From Rouxiella silvae (GTDB taxonomy: Bacteria > Pseudomonadota > Gammaproteobacteria > Enterobacterales > Enterobacteriaceae): a DNA stretch of 64,000 nt. Positions 44,458 through 53,143 of this stretch are shown here, in pieces. The stretch is taken from NCBI RefSeq assembly GCF_002093625.1, contig NZ_MRWD01000017.1, positions 1 to 64,000 on the forward strand, read 5' to 3'. The notes below the pieces were generated by a model. It had not been told where the DNA came from and ran no database searches. It saw only the letters and a list, made by a program, of their open reading frames with translations. A program made the translations under genes and the position numbers. How positions within the stretch are numbered: the first letter of the stretch is position 1; each line of letters opens with the position of its first letter.

Positions 44458-45474
44458 TTAGGGAGATACGCGCAGCACTATTTTTCCGAAATGTGCTCCG
44501 CTTCGCAGATAAGCAAGTGCCGAGGCGGCCTCGTCAAATCTAAAGATGCTATCGACGACAGGCGGTAGATTCCGCTCTGCGATGAAGTCAGACACATCAT
44601 GTAAATGTGCGGTTGAACCGACGACAATCCCATGAATATCTGCGTTCAGAGGCTGCAGCAGGGAGAGATCGGGTTTGGGACCAAATCCTGTCAATACACC
44701 GATCTGAATGAGGTGGCCAGTAGGAGCAAGCGACTGTAGCGATCGCGCATAGGTTTCAGGCCCACCCAGCTCCAGCACATGGGAAACGCCCTCTCCATTA
44801 GTGGCGGCACGCACCGCGTGCTGCCATTCTGGTGTGGTTCGGTAATTGATACCATCAGACGCACCCAGGGTTCGTGCACGCTCTATTTTTGAGTCCGACG
44901 AGGACAAGACAATTGCCCGTGCCCCTGCAGCTACTGCAAGCTGCAGCGCGAATAAGGCAACGCCTCCCGTCCCCTGTACAAGTATAGTATCGCCCGCTTG
45001 TAAACCGCCGCGCACGAACAATCCATGCCATGCAGTGACCGCGGCGCAGGGCAGTGTCGCTGCCTGGTCCAAGGAGAGTTGGGGTGGTACTGCCACTAGA
45101 GCTGTGCTTGGCATGACCACATATTCAGCAAGTACGCCGTCGGCAGTTGGTCCGCCCAAAGCCGAGCCCATGTACTCACTACGGAACCGACCCGATGTCC
45201 AGTCTCGGAAATACGACATAACTACACGATCTCCTGCATGCCATTCAGTAACCCCTGTGCCGACAGCATCAACTACGCCAGCGCCATCTGACAATGGCAC
45301 TCGACTGATCAAGTTCCAGTCGACGGCATTATCGAGCATGAGTAAATCACGATAGTTTAGGCTAGTGGCAACAACTCGAATACGTACCTCACCCGGACCG
45401 GGCTCGGGTTTAATGGCTTCTTCAAGGCTTAAATAGGCTGCATCAGCATTTTTTCTAATTTTGTAAACTTGCAT
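44458..45474 (-). CDS. Medium-chain dehydrogenase, quinone-oxidoreductase type (Zn-independent)
   Basis: 338 aa. GroES-like N-domain, then NADP-binding VQGTGGVALFALQLAVAAGARAIVLSSS. The usual catalytic Cys/His zinc ligands are replaced (SLNYRDLLML, SDGAGVV), and the structural-zinc cysteine cluster is absent. This is the pattern of zeta-crystallin/quinone oxidoreductases. It is divergent from a LysR gene, which probably controls it. Cargo of the prophage; the substrate is unknown. Confidence 0.85.
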   Translation of the reverse strand: MQVYKIRKNADAAYLSLEEAIKPEPGPGEVRIRVVATSLNYRDLLMLDNAVDWNLISRVPLSDGAGVVDAVGTGVTEWHAGDRVVMSYFRDWTSGRFRSEYMGSALGGPTADGVLAEYVVMPSTALVAVPPQLSLDQAATLPCAAVTAWHGLFVRGGLQAGDTILVQGTGGVALFALQLAVAAGARAIVLSSSDSKIERARTLGASDGINYRTTPEWQHAVRAATNGEGVSHVLELGGPETYARSLQSLAPTGHLIQIGVLTGFGPKPDLSLLQPLNADIHGIVVGSTAHLHDVSDFIAERNLPPVVDSIFRFDEAASALAYLRSGAHFGKIVLRVSP

Positions 45475-45662
45475 AATTCAATCTCCGTTACGTTCTGATG
45501 AACGCTTAACCCGATCCGATCAATCGGCTCATTACGTTCATGGGCGGCTAGAGTTGGCTGTCGCTGAACTCGTTAGTGCCTTAACTCTCACAAGCCTAAA
45601 TGATGTGTTCGGGAGCTTGCGTGCTCAGAAGTATGGTTCATGACAATACAACCATCAATGGC

Positions 45663-45668
45663 TATAAT
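45663..45668 (+). promoter_or_regulatory. Putative -10 of the LysR-type regulator gene
   Basis: TATAAT at 45663-45668, with a partial -35 (TGACAA at 45641-45646, 16 bases upstream), 32 bases before the regulator start. Confidence 0.45.
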
Positions 45669-45700
45669 TAAAAGACACTAACAACAATTAGTAGGCAATC

Positions 45701-46609
45701 ATGGATAGGCTGACCAGCATGGCAGTGTTCACCAAAGCTGCCGAATTAGGCTCATTTGCTGCCGTAGCCACAGCGATGGATATTTCGCCTCAGATGGTGG
45801 CCAAGCACGTGGCTTACCTCGAAAATAGGCTTGGAACATCGCTACTGAACCGCACTACCCGTAGACAGAGTCTGACCGCTGTCGGAAGTAGCTATTACGA
45901 GCGCTGCAAAATTATCCTATCTGAGACCGACTCGGCAGAGGCCCTAGTGCGAGATATGCGGACGGAACCTAAAGGAGTGCTGCGCGTTAGTGCACCAGTC
46001 ACCTTTGGGTCGTCAAAGCTTGCACCGTTTGTCACTCGTTATCTTGAGCAATACCCGGAGGTCCAAGTCGAATTGGTGCTCACTGATCGTCGCGTTGATC
46101 CGCTCAAGGAGGGATTTGAGGTGATGTTACGCATTGGTGATGTTGGAGACAGCAACCTTGTTGCGGCCGCACTGAAACCCTATCGGATTATCGCTTGCGC
46201 CGCCCCAGCCTATCTGAAAACTCATGGAATACCCACTACCCCTGCACATCTCACCGAACATGAGTGCCTTGCTTATATGTACGGAGCACCATCAACATTT
46301 AGCCACTGGCAATTCACCCGCGATCGTAAAACCGAAAACATACAGATAAAGGGGCGTTTACGAAGCAATGATTGGCCTTCCCTACTGGGTGCGGCAATTC
46401 AAGGCAAAGGGATTACCCTTGGCCCTGAATATTTGCTTTCTGACGCTATAAAGACGGGGAGCCTGATACAGGTATTGCCAGACTATGAGGGGCAAACGCG
46501 TTCAATGTATATACTCTATCCCGCTGGTCGATCACTAACTGCTAAAGTACGAAGCTTTGTGAATGCCGTGATCACGGAATTCGGCTATGAATCTGTAGAC
46601 AAATCATGA
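45701..46609 (+). CDS. LysR-family transcriptional regulator
   Basis: 302 aa. The N-terminal winged helix (MAVFTKAAELGSFAAVATAMDISPQMVAKHVAYLENRLGTSLLNRTTRRQSLT) and the two-lobed effector domain (GVLRVSAPVTFGSSKLAPFVTRYLEQYPEVQVEL) are typical of the AaeR/DmlR-like subgroup. The divergent dehydrogenase is its likely target. Confidence 0.93.
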   Translation: MDRLTSMAVFTKAAELGSFAAVATAMDISPQMVAKHVAYLENRLGTSLLNRTTRRQSLTAVGSSYYERCKIILSETDSAEALVRDMRTEPKGVLRVSAPVTFGSSKLAPFVTRYLEQYPEVQVELVLTDRRVDPLKEGFEVMLRIGDVGDSNLVAAALKPYRIIACAAPAYLKTHGIPTTPAHLTEHECLAYMYGAPSTFSHWQFTRDRKTENIQIKGRLRSNDWPSLLGAAIQGKGITLGPEYLLSDAIKTGSLIQVLPDYEGQTRSMYILYPAGRSLTAKVRSFVNAVITEFGYESVDKS

Positions 46610-46680
46610 ATATCTGTAAGCACAACCGTTTTAGTTCCACACACTATTTGAGTTTTCGTCTTCTCAGCCATCAGCCGGTG

Positions 46681-47004
46681 TTCTTGGGGTTAGTTTGGAT
46701 ATCGGAAATTATTGTACGTTAGGAGCATTTTTTAACCGATGTGGATGAGTAAGTGATTGATTTCTCTTAATCGAATATATAGACGCTTAGCGTAGGTTTT
46801 CGCCCCATTGGACCTCAAACCCCTTAATCAGCTATCGCTTTTAAGTTCTTGCGTTTCTGTTATCGCATTTAGGTTATCTCATTGCCCCCAAAAGTCTGCT
46901 AAACGGCGTATAGCGCGGGAGTACACCCCATTGCGATAGGTAAGCCTGTTCAAAAAACAGGCTTACCGTACAATAATTCTCTATATCCAAACTGACCCCT
47001 TCTT
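46681..47004. repeat. 5-bp target-site duplication TTCTT flanking the miniature element
   Basis: TTCTT at 46681-46685 and again at 47000-47004 directly abut the GGGG outer ends of the element at 46686-46999. A 5-bp duplication is characteristic of Tn3-family transposition. Confidence 0.9.
46686..46999. mobile_element. Tn3-family-derived miniature inverted-repeat element, 314 bp
   Basis: Bounded by two 38-bp inverted repeats. The left (46686-46723) begins GGGGTTAGTTTGGATATC; the right (46962-46999, minus strand) begins GGGGTCAGTTTGGATAT. Both have the ACGNTA(A/G)G inner end. The interior has no gene. A perfect hairpin (TAAGCCTGTT at 46941-46950 with AACAGGCTTA at 46956-46965) touches the right repeat. 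Size, ends and the 5-bp duplication fit the TIME class of non-autonomous Tn3 relatives, mobilised in trans. Confidence 0.88.
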
Positions 47005-47167
47005 GGACAACTTAAAGTCTGCTCCTGGCACTGAGCGGACTGGTATGGTTTAGCACTCTAGTGTCATTTTTAGATCTTTATTTTCCGTCCACAATTAAGT
47101 AAACGAAGGTCGCTGCCGCAAAGTCATCATCGACTATGCTGCAGCGCTTTTATGAGTGCCAGGGAGG

Positions 47168-47599
47168 TTAAATCAGTGAAAGAATATCATCGGCGGTAAT
47201 GCCCGCCAGCTTCTCGCGAATGTCTTCGCTAACCTTTTTCAGACTCAGGGTAAATTCAATTTTCTGCGCTTTGCCGTCCTTCATAAACTCCGTTCTGATC
47301 TCCCTGATATTGGTAATCACAAACATGCCATAAATCGTGCCCGTACCCTCAACGAGGGGCCACGGCTTCCCACCGTAAGCCATCGTGCGCAACACGCTTA
47401 GCGAGACGTCACCGCCGGTCACTTCGGGATACAGCGTACCCGTGAGCGTAATGTTGTCTTCCCCCGTGCCGATATACTGCCAACTGGCCGATTTTCCAAT
47501 GCGATCATTTTTAACGTGCCGCCAGGATGTGTCCTGCTCCAGTGACTGGTAAGGCGCAGTCTTGAGCATAAACACGAACATGCCATAGGCCATCATCAT
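47168..47599 (-). CDS. U: Tail protein U (P2 gpU)
   Basis: 143 aa (P2 U 159; C-terminus about 16 residues shorter). MMMAYGMFVFMLKTAPYQSLEQ, RIGKSASWQYIGTGEDNITLTGTLYPE and GTGTIYGMFVI match P2 U. Last gene of the leftward FI-FII-E-T-U operon. The strand is opposite to V-I and D, unlike P2. Confidence 0.94.
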   Translation of the reverse strand: MMMAYGMFVFMLKTAPYQSLEQDTSWRHVKNDRIGKSASWQYIGTGEDNITLTGTLYPEVTGGDVSLSVLRTMAYGGKPWPLVEGTGTIYGMFVITNIREIRTEFMKDGKAQKIEFTLSLKKVSEDIREKLAGITADDILSLI

Positions 47600-47603
47600 A
47601 ATT

Positions 47604-50600
47604 TTACTCCCTGTCTTTGAGTTGTGAACGTTTGCGGTTATCGCGTTCTCGCAGCAGTGCAGTCAGTTCACGGCGCACGGTTGACGCGATCTCTTTTGCA
47701 TCAAGCTTGGCACTCTCATAGAAATTTAATGTCAGGCTTATCGGCTCGAGCGCGTTATCGAGCACAGCCGGTTGTGACTGTGCCGCGCGACCCGATGGCA
47801 CCGGAATACCAGGCAGAAATGACTGTGTTGGCCACGCGGTTAACTTCCCAGTGATCCCACGAACTGCCGCCCCTATCCGGTCACCAATCGACTGCGACGG
47901 GCTGTGGGTGGCTGCAATCCTTGGTTCATCGTAAGCGCCATAAACCGACATGACAGGCGGGTGTTTTTTAAAGACGATATCACCCAGCTTATCCGGGTCT
48001 CGTGCCGCCGCGCTGACGGCATCGGGCGTGCCGGTTCCAGCTCCTTTTTCCTTCTTCGTGTTGTTATGCCCGCTAAGCTGTGACAGCGGTGTCGGACCTA
48101 CGGGCGGCAAAAGTGGCGGTTTGCGCGGTGGAGTATCTTTGGGGGCGTTATTGCCGTTATTGATCACGCCTTCTGTCGATGAAAATGCCCACGGGCGCTG
48201 GATAAACTTCTTATTTTTTTCATCCCAGACGTTCACTACCGGCGCTTTAGCCTGGGGGGCGACGGCATCCATGGTGTTCGCCACTTCTTTAGCCGCATTG
48301 GCCGCTTCGGGAATAGCGCCCAGTTTTTTCAGTAGCCAGCCTATCCCCTCGGCGACTTTCAAAATAACATCAACCACGCCCGACACGGCCTTGCCGACAA
48401 CCTCGCCGAATACCCGCCCCGCCTCCGTGCATTCTTTCAGGGTTTCCGCTGAGGTACTGACCGGCTCAAACAGCTGGGTAAACCAGTTCCACACGCGGCC
48501 AATGGCATTGCCTATGCCATCAAAAATAGGCTCAAGCGGCGCGAACGCCTGCTTAACGGGTTCGATAGCGCCAACAAGTCCCGTCCAGAATCCCCCGAAG
48601 AATGCCTTTATCGGTTCCCAGTATTTCCAGATCATGATCGCCGCACCGGCCAGGGCAGCGACCAGCAGAAATACGGGGCTAAGCAACAGTGAGAGGCCAC
48701 CGCCTAGCACGGTCAGCACACTGCGCCCCACGGTGAGGAGTGTGCCAAAACCTGATGTAGCAAGTGTGCGCAGGCCATTACCCAGCGCAGCCAGTGCGGC
48801 GCCTGGTGCTGTGAAAAGCATTCTCAGTGCCGAGCCTGTGGCGCTGCCCATGCGGGCAACAACGCTCAGGCCTGTTTTACCGATGGACAGAATACGCGTG
48901 CCAAACTCGGCGGCGGCCGTCGCTGCCGAGCGGAACAGCGGCCCCCAGTCTTTAACGCTGCGCCCTGTACCGGCCAGCAGAGGGGCAAGTCGCCCAAGGC
49001 GAGCGGTCAGCCCGCTGAGTGAAGGTAAAAGACCGCCGAAGCCGCGCCCCCCCGTCAGGAGTGAAAGGCTCAGGCGTACGGCAGCCATAGGAAGCAGAAT
49101 GCTGGCAACGCTCAGGGCCAGCGCGCCCAGTACGGCGATGGCAACACCCACGGCGGCCGCCAGTTTGAGTAGTGAGCCAACCAGCGCCGGATTGGCTTCG
49201 GCCCAGGCACGAAAGCGCTGGATCATGCCGGTGGCATATTTCATGACTTCCATGGCAGGCCCGCGCAGCGTTTCGCCCAGGCTGCTAAAGGCGTTAATCA
49301 AGCTCGCCTTAGTGGTCATAAATTCTGCGCTAACAGAGTCAATGTTAATGTCAGACTCACGGCGAATTGACCCTTTGGCCGCTTCGCTGTTGACCAGTTG
49401 CAGCTGACGGTACAACTCAGGCAGGTTGTTCATGAGCTTGGCGGCGTTGCCGCCAAATTCCTTGCCAAAAATCTGCGTCAGCACAGAAGACTGATCGGAA
49501 GCGGGAAGTTTTCGTGCCTGCTCCAGCACGGTGAGAATGGTGCCCATGGCGTCGACCGACATGGATTTTTGAACCTTCTCTGCACTGAGTCCGATCGCGT
49601 TAAGCCCCTCCATAAAGTTATTGCTTTGCTGCGTCGCAATCGAAAGCTCTCGCACCATGGCGTGTGTGGCACTGGCCGCGATTTCTGGCGCGGAACCCAG
49701 CGTCAGGAAGGTTGAAGCAAGTGCGGCGGCCTTGCGGTAGTCCAGCTTGTCAGCGTCGCCCCCGATACGCTGGAGCACGTCAATAATGTCCGCGCCCTTT
49801 GACTTGGCGTTGTCGTCCAGGTAGTTCAGTACGTCGCCGAGCTGCTCAATGTTCTGAGTCGGGATTTTATACAGCCCGGCAATTTTGCCTAGACTTTCGG
49901 ATAGCTCGCTGGCCGGAAGCTCAAAGGCGACCGACGCCATAGCGGCGGTGGTGGCGAAAGACAGCAGGTCTTTTTTCTGTTTGTCCCACGGGTCATCACT
50001 GTTTGCCACGCCCATGCGCGCGCCGCCTTCGACCAAGGCGGCGTAGTCAATCGCACCGTTCGGCATCGGGAGCTGTTCGCTGGCCGCCTTGATGGCCTGC
50101 TGCATCTCATAAAACTGTGCCGTCCGGGTGCCGTCATTATCCCTCAGCCCGTTCACCTGCTTGGCGACGCCCTTCATGGAGTCTTCGAAGTTTGCGTAGC
50201 TGTTTACCAGGCCAATGACAGGCGCAGTGATGGCTGCACCGGTAGCCACCGCGCGCATACCGCCGCTTTCCAGCTTCTCGCGGGTTTCTTTCGCACGTTG
50301 ATACTGTTGCTGCGCACGGCTGACGGCGGCAAGTCGCCGCTGCTGCTCGGCCAGTTGGCGGTTATATTCTGCTGTTTTTCGGCTAATTTGCTCCGTCGCG
50401 CTGCTGCCGCCGCGAAGCAGCACGCCGTTGTGCATGAGCGCCGAACGCAGCGCGCCGAGCTTGGCCTGCTCCTCGTCACGCGCGCGGGAAAGTTGCCGGA
50501 CGGCATCCGACTGTTTTTTGAGGGCCGCGGTCTGTTCGTCCGTGCGTTGCTTTGCCGGGCCAAACGCGGTGCGCAGTTCGTCCGCTTTTTTACGGGCTTC

Positions 50601-50804
50601 GGCAAGTTGGCGCGCGGTGGTTTCAGAGGCTTTAGACAGGCGGTCAAAACTGCTTGCCTGACGTTCAAGGCCTTTCAGGCTGGTCTGCGTGGATTTGATT
50701 TGGGATGCCAGCGAGGCGGCGCTTTTTTGCGCCGCGCTTACCGGGCGGGTGATGTTGTTGATAGCGCTGAACGCTACGCGAATGCTGAGGTTACGTTCTG
50801 TCAT
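47604..50804 (-). CDS. T: Tail tape-measure protein (P2 gpT)
   Basis: 1066 aa, against 815 in P2. A coiled-coil N-terminus (about 20-180) is followed by the conserved tape-measure domain (NFEDSMKGVAKQVNGLRD...) and hydrophobic segments around 550-590 and 690-730. The last 200 residues are Pro-rich then end in a basic tail. The start overlaps the E' stop (ATGA). Tape-measure length sets tail length, so a tail longer than P2's would be expected if the extra residues are in the helical part. Confidence 0.93.
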   Translation of the reverse strand: MTERNLSIRVAFSAINNITRPVSAAQKSAASLASQIKSTQTSLKGLERQASSFDRLSKASETTARQLAEARKKADELRTAFGPAKQRTDEQTAALKKQSDAVRQLSRARDEEQAKLGALRSALMHNGVLLRGGSSATEQISRKTAEYNRQLAEQQRRLAAVSRAQQQYQRAKETREKLESGGMRAVATGAAITAPVIGLVNSYANFEDSMKGVAKQVNGLRDNDGTRTAQFYEMQQAIKAASEQLPMPNGAIDYAALVEGGARMGVANSDDPWDKQKKDLLSFATTAAMASVAFELPASELSESLGKIAGLYKIPTQNIEQLGDVLNYLDDNAKSKGADIIDVLQRIGGDADKLDYRKAAALASTFLTLGSAPEIAASATHAMVRELSIATQQSNNFMEGLNAIGLSAEKVQKSMSVDAMGTILTVLEQARKLPASDQSSVLTQIFGKEFGGNAAKLMNNLPELYRQLQLVNSEAAKGSIRRESDINIDSVSAEFMTTKASLINAFSSLGETLRGPAMEVMKYATGMIQRFRAWAEANPALVGSLLKLAAAVGVAIAVLGALALSVASILLPMAAVRLSLSLLTGGRGFGGLLPSLSGLTARLGRLAPLLAGTGRSVKDWGPLFRSAATAAAEFGTRILSIGKTGLSVVARMGSATGSALRMLFTAPGAALAALGNGLRTLATSGFGTLLTVGRSVLTVLGGGLSLLLSPVFLLVAALAGAAIMIWKYWEPIKAFFGGFWTGLVGAIEPVKQAFAPLEPIFDGIGNAIGRVWNWFTQLFEPVSTSAETLKECTEAGRVFGEVVGKAVSGVVDVILKVAEGIGWLLKKLGAIPEAANAAKEVANTMDAVAPQAKAPVVNVWDEKNKKFIQRPWAFSSTEGVINNGNNAPKDTPPRKPPLLPPVGPTPLSQLSGHNNTKKEKGAGTGTPDAVSAAARDPDKLGDIVFKKHPPVMSVYGAYDEPRIAATHSPSQSIGDRIGAAVRGITGKLTAWPTQSFLPGIPVPSGRAAQSQPAVLDNALEPISLTLNFYESAKLDAKEIASTVRRELTALLRERDNRKRSQLKDRE

Positions 50805-51249
50805 TCTTCCTGTCCATTTCGTGCCAACGCACGCTTATGCCAGGTCAGAAATTCACTCACTGGCATCACATCGTAGGTTGACGGCTGCCAGTGAAAAACG
50901 ACGGCGATATCGGCGATAAGTTCGTCAGTATCAACCGCCGGACAGCGGATTAGATTTCGCCCACTGCTGTCTCGCTCGGCGCCGAGGACGGTGCCAAAAA
51001 ATCGGCAATACCGGCGGCCAGCTGGGAGAAGTCCTGCACGTTAAGCTGGCTCACTTCAACTTCGGTCAGCGATGGGCTGGTGACGCGCGGCAGCAGCTTG
51101 ATCAGCGAATCCACGTCACTGGTCATGACGTCATAAAGTTTCAGGCCGCGCAGAGAGCCGGTCTGCTGCATGGCTTCAGTAATGGTCACTTCTTTGATTT
51201 CGGTCTTGCCGCGTACCACGGGAAAGCCCAGGGTGATTGTCTTTTGCAT
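50801..51249 (-). CDS. E': E-E' tail assembly chaperone made by programmed -1 frameshift
   Basis: Zero-frame gpE ends at 50950. At T-TTT-TTG (51001-50995) a -1 slip continues in a second frame to 50801, giving about 149 aa. The extension reads LIRCPAVDTDELIADIAVVFHW...EFLTWHKRAL, closely matching P2 E'. Position, slippery heptamer and conserved extension are all as in P2, where both products chaperone the tape measure. Confidence 0.88.
50950..51249 (-). CDS. E: Tail assembly protein gpE (zero-frame product)
   Basis: 99 aa (P2 E 91). A beta start (ITLGFPVVRGKTEIKEVTITEA) then helices ending in DFSQLAAGIADFL, where the slippery site lies. Lies between the tube and tape-measure genes as in all P2-like phages. 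Confidence 0.92.
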   Translation of the reverse strand: MQKTITLGFPVVRGKTEIKEVTITEAMQQTGSLRGLKLYDVMTSDVDSLIKLLPRVTSPSLTEVEVSQLNVQDFSQLAAGIADFLAPSSAPSETAVGEI

Positions 51250-51303
51250 GGTTTATCTCTCAGTAAACCGGCGCAGCGGTTGCGCCGGTAAGTTAATAGA
51301 AAA

Positions 51304-51816
51304 TTACAGTCCCATATTGGCCCGGTGCTGCTCCATCATGTCCTTGCCGCCCACGATCCAGACCATGTTCAGGGCGTCGAGTTCGAATACCTCTTCGCTG
51401 TTAATGGTGATTTTCACGTAGGTATTTTTCAGCGAGTATTTGTGGGAGGTGTTATCCCCAGATTTGGCGCTGCCCCAGTCCATTTCCTGCACGCGTCCGC
51501 GCGTCTGAATCTCACAGGGAATAGCGTTGCCGGTCGAGTCGTCCAGGTACGACCCTGCAAAGCGCAGCTGCACGCCGTCAATGGTGCTGCCGTAGGTTTT
51601 GATAAGCTGAGGGTCAATGCCGCCCAGCGTAATTTCCATGTCTGCCGCGCCCGTTTCAAAGCCCAGGTGAACCGAGACGCCCATCGGCATGCCTGCTCCC
51701 TGATAGTCTTCGGTCTTGCGCGACAGTTTGGGCGTCGTGATCTCTTCGGCCTTGCCCAGGTAGCTGTTACCGTTGACAAAGGCGTTGAACGCAAAAAGTT
51801 TACTTGGTAGTGCCAT
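51304..51816 (-). CDS. FII: Tail tube protein (P2 gpFII)
   Basis: 170 aa (P2 FII 172). MALPSKLFAFNAFVNGNSYLGKAEEITTPKLSRKTEDYQGAGMPMGV is the tube-protein signature. Forms the inner tube around which the sheath contracts. Follows FI after 12 bases. Confidence 0.95.
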   Translation of the reverse strand: MALPSKLFAFNAFVNGNSYLGKAEEITTPKLSRKTEDYQGAGMPMGVSVHLGFETGAADMEITLGGIDPQLIKTYGSTIDGVQLRFAGSYLDDSTGNAIPCEIQTRGRVQEMDWGSAKSGDNTSHKYSLKNTYVKITINSEEVFELDALNMVWIVGGKDMMEQHRANMGL

Positions 51817-51828
51817 GGTTGTTTCCCC

Positions 51829-52995
51829 TTAGCCCAGTTGGTCGAACACGGCAAAGTATTCGTCCGTGAACTCCTGGACAAGACTCAGATTTTCAAGCGG
51901 CGGAACCGGCGTGTATTTATAACGAATGGTCAGTTTCCCGTTGCTCAGCGTGTCCGCCCCGTTATCGGCTTTGTCATACCAGCAGGCGAAACCGAGGAGC
52001 CTACCGGCGGTGACCAGCGCGGAGCCTTTGCGATTGATGCCGTCAACGATGTCCTTCGCCAGTGAAGGCGTCAGCGTTTTATCGATGTAGGCAAAATGTG
52101 CCTCGGCAATGGTATCGGCGAGGATTTGCGCGGTGCGGGTGTAACTTTCAAAGATAAACGTCTCGGCGTCACAGGTGCGTGAACCCCAGAAGCGAAAGCC
52201 GTCGCGCTTAATCAGGGTGGTAATGCCCTTGCTGTTGAGATCGTCCGCGTCCGTGTCAGTGCCCTGAAGGGTCCAATAGATATCCGCAGAAATGCCCAGA
52301 ACGTTGGACACGGCAACGTTTGACAGGACTTTGTGCCAACCCTGGTCTGCGTCGATTTTGGCGCGCAGCCCGACCGCATAAGCCGGTGACGGCACGACGA
52401 CGTTTGCCGCGCTCTGGCTGTCGTAAGCAATAAAGTCAGGGTAAATCACCATGACTTCGCGCTCGCTGAAATCTTCACGGTAGGCCTTGGCTTCGGCAAT
52501 AGTTTTACAGCCGTTGGCGGCGACATAAGTAAATGCCCGCAACTTCTCGGCGATCACCGCCAGTTGAAGGCCCACCGGCTTGGTGTCAAGGCCAGGCGCG
52601 GCCAGAATGCGCGGACGCTCCCCGATGCGAGGCTCGGCGGTCAGCAAAGCAAACAGGCCGGTATAGCGTCCATCCACGCCTACGCCGCCGATAGTCAATT
52701 GGTCCTGCGTAGTGGCCCCGTCACCTTTCGCCTGTGCCACGCGAACAACGACAACCTTCGGGCTGGACTGGTCAGAAATCGCCTTAAGGACCGTGTAAAG
52801 CGTGCCTGTTTTGCCCGATTTGCCGAGGTAATCGCGTACCCGAGTGAGCAGAACGGGGGTGTTGAGTGGAAACGTAATAGCGTCTGCATCATCCGCCGTA
52901 CAGATAACGCCAATGGTGGCGGTATTAATATCGCGAATGGGCGTGCTCAGGTCAGTGGTTTCCTTAACCGAGCTGCCGTGATGATAATTATCCAT
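51829..52995 (-). CDS. FI: Contractile tail sheath protein (P2 gpFI)
   Basis: 388 aa from MDNYHHGSSVKETTDLSTPIRDINTA (P2 FI 396). The frame's first Met at 53175 would add 60 unconserved residues and run through the Ogr-controlled promoter, so it is rejected. ADDADAITFPLNTPVLLT and the C-terminal YTPVPPLENLSLVQEFTDEYFAVF match P2 FI. First gene of the inverted tail operon. Confidence 0.95.
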   Translation of the reverse strand: MDNYHHGSSVKETTDLSTPIRDINTATIGVICTADDADAITFPLNTPVLLTRVRDYLGKSGKTGTLYTVLKAISDQSSPKVVVVRVAQAKGDGATTQDQLTIGGVGVDGRYTGLFALLTAEPRIGERPRILAAPGLDTKPVGLQLAVIAEKLRAFTYVAANGCKTIAEAKAYREDFSEREVMVIYPDFIAYDSQSAANVVVPSPAYAVGLRAKIDADQGWHKVLSNVAVSNVLGISADIYWTLQGTDTDADDLNSKGITTLIKRDGFRFWGSRTCDAETFIFESYTRTAQILADTIAEAHFAYIDKTLTPSLAKDIVDGINRKGSALVTAGRLLGFACWYDKADNGADTLSNGKLTIRYKYTPVPPLENLSLVQEFTDEYFAVFDQLG

Positions 52996-53068
52996 GCTTT
53001 TCTTGCCTCTGATTGATGCGTGCAAACCATCATCAACCCGCGCAGGCTTCTTTTCACGTCGTGCCGGT

Positions 53069-53086
53069 TGTCTCTGGCCGCTGACA
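53069..53086. promoter_or_regulatory. Ogr-binding box between the divergent FI and D genes
   Basis: TGT-N12-ACA (TGTCTCTGGCCGCTGACA), differing from the box at 29128 by one base. Its centre lies about 83 bases before FI and about 66 before D. A start 55 bases away on the left gives a 27-base FI leader. On the right it gives a very short D leader. The symmetric dyad could serve both. Confidence 0.8.
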
Positions 53087-53143
53087 ACTCTTAGCGGCTG
53101 ACGGCGCTCATGCGCGCGAGCGAGGATACAGGCAGGGGGATTT

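Noticed and set aside
47950-49407. A 485-codon plus-strand frame opposite the tape-measure gene
   Set aside because: It is antisense to T; its Ser/Ala/Pro-rich composition is the usual shadow of a helical, Ala/Leu-rich protein on the other strand.
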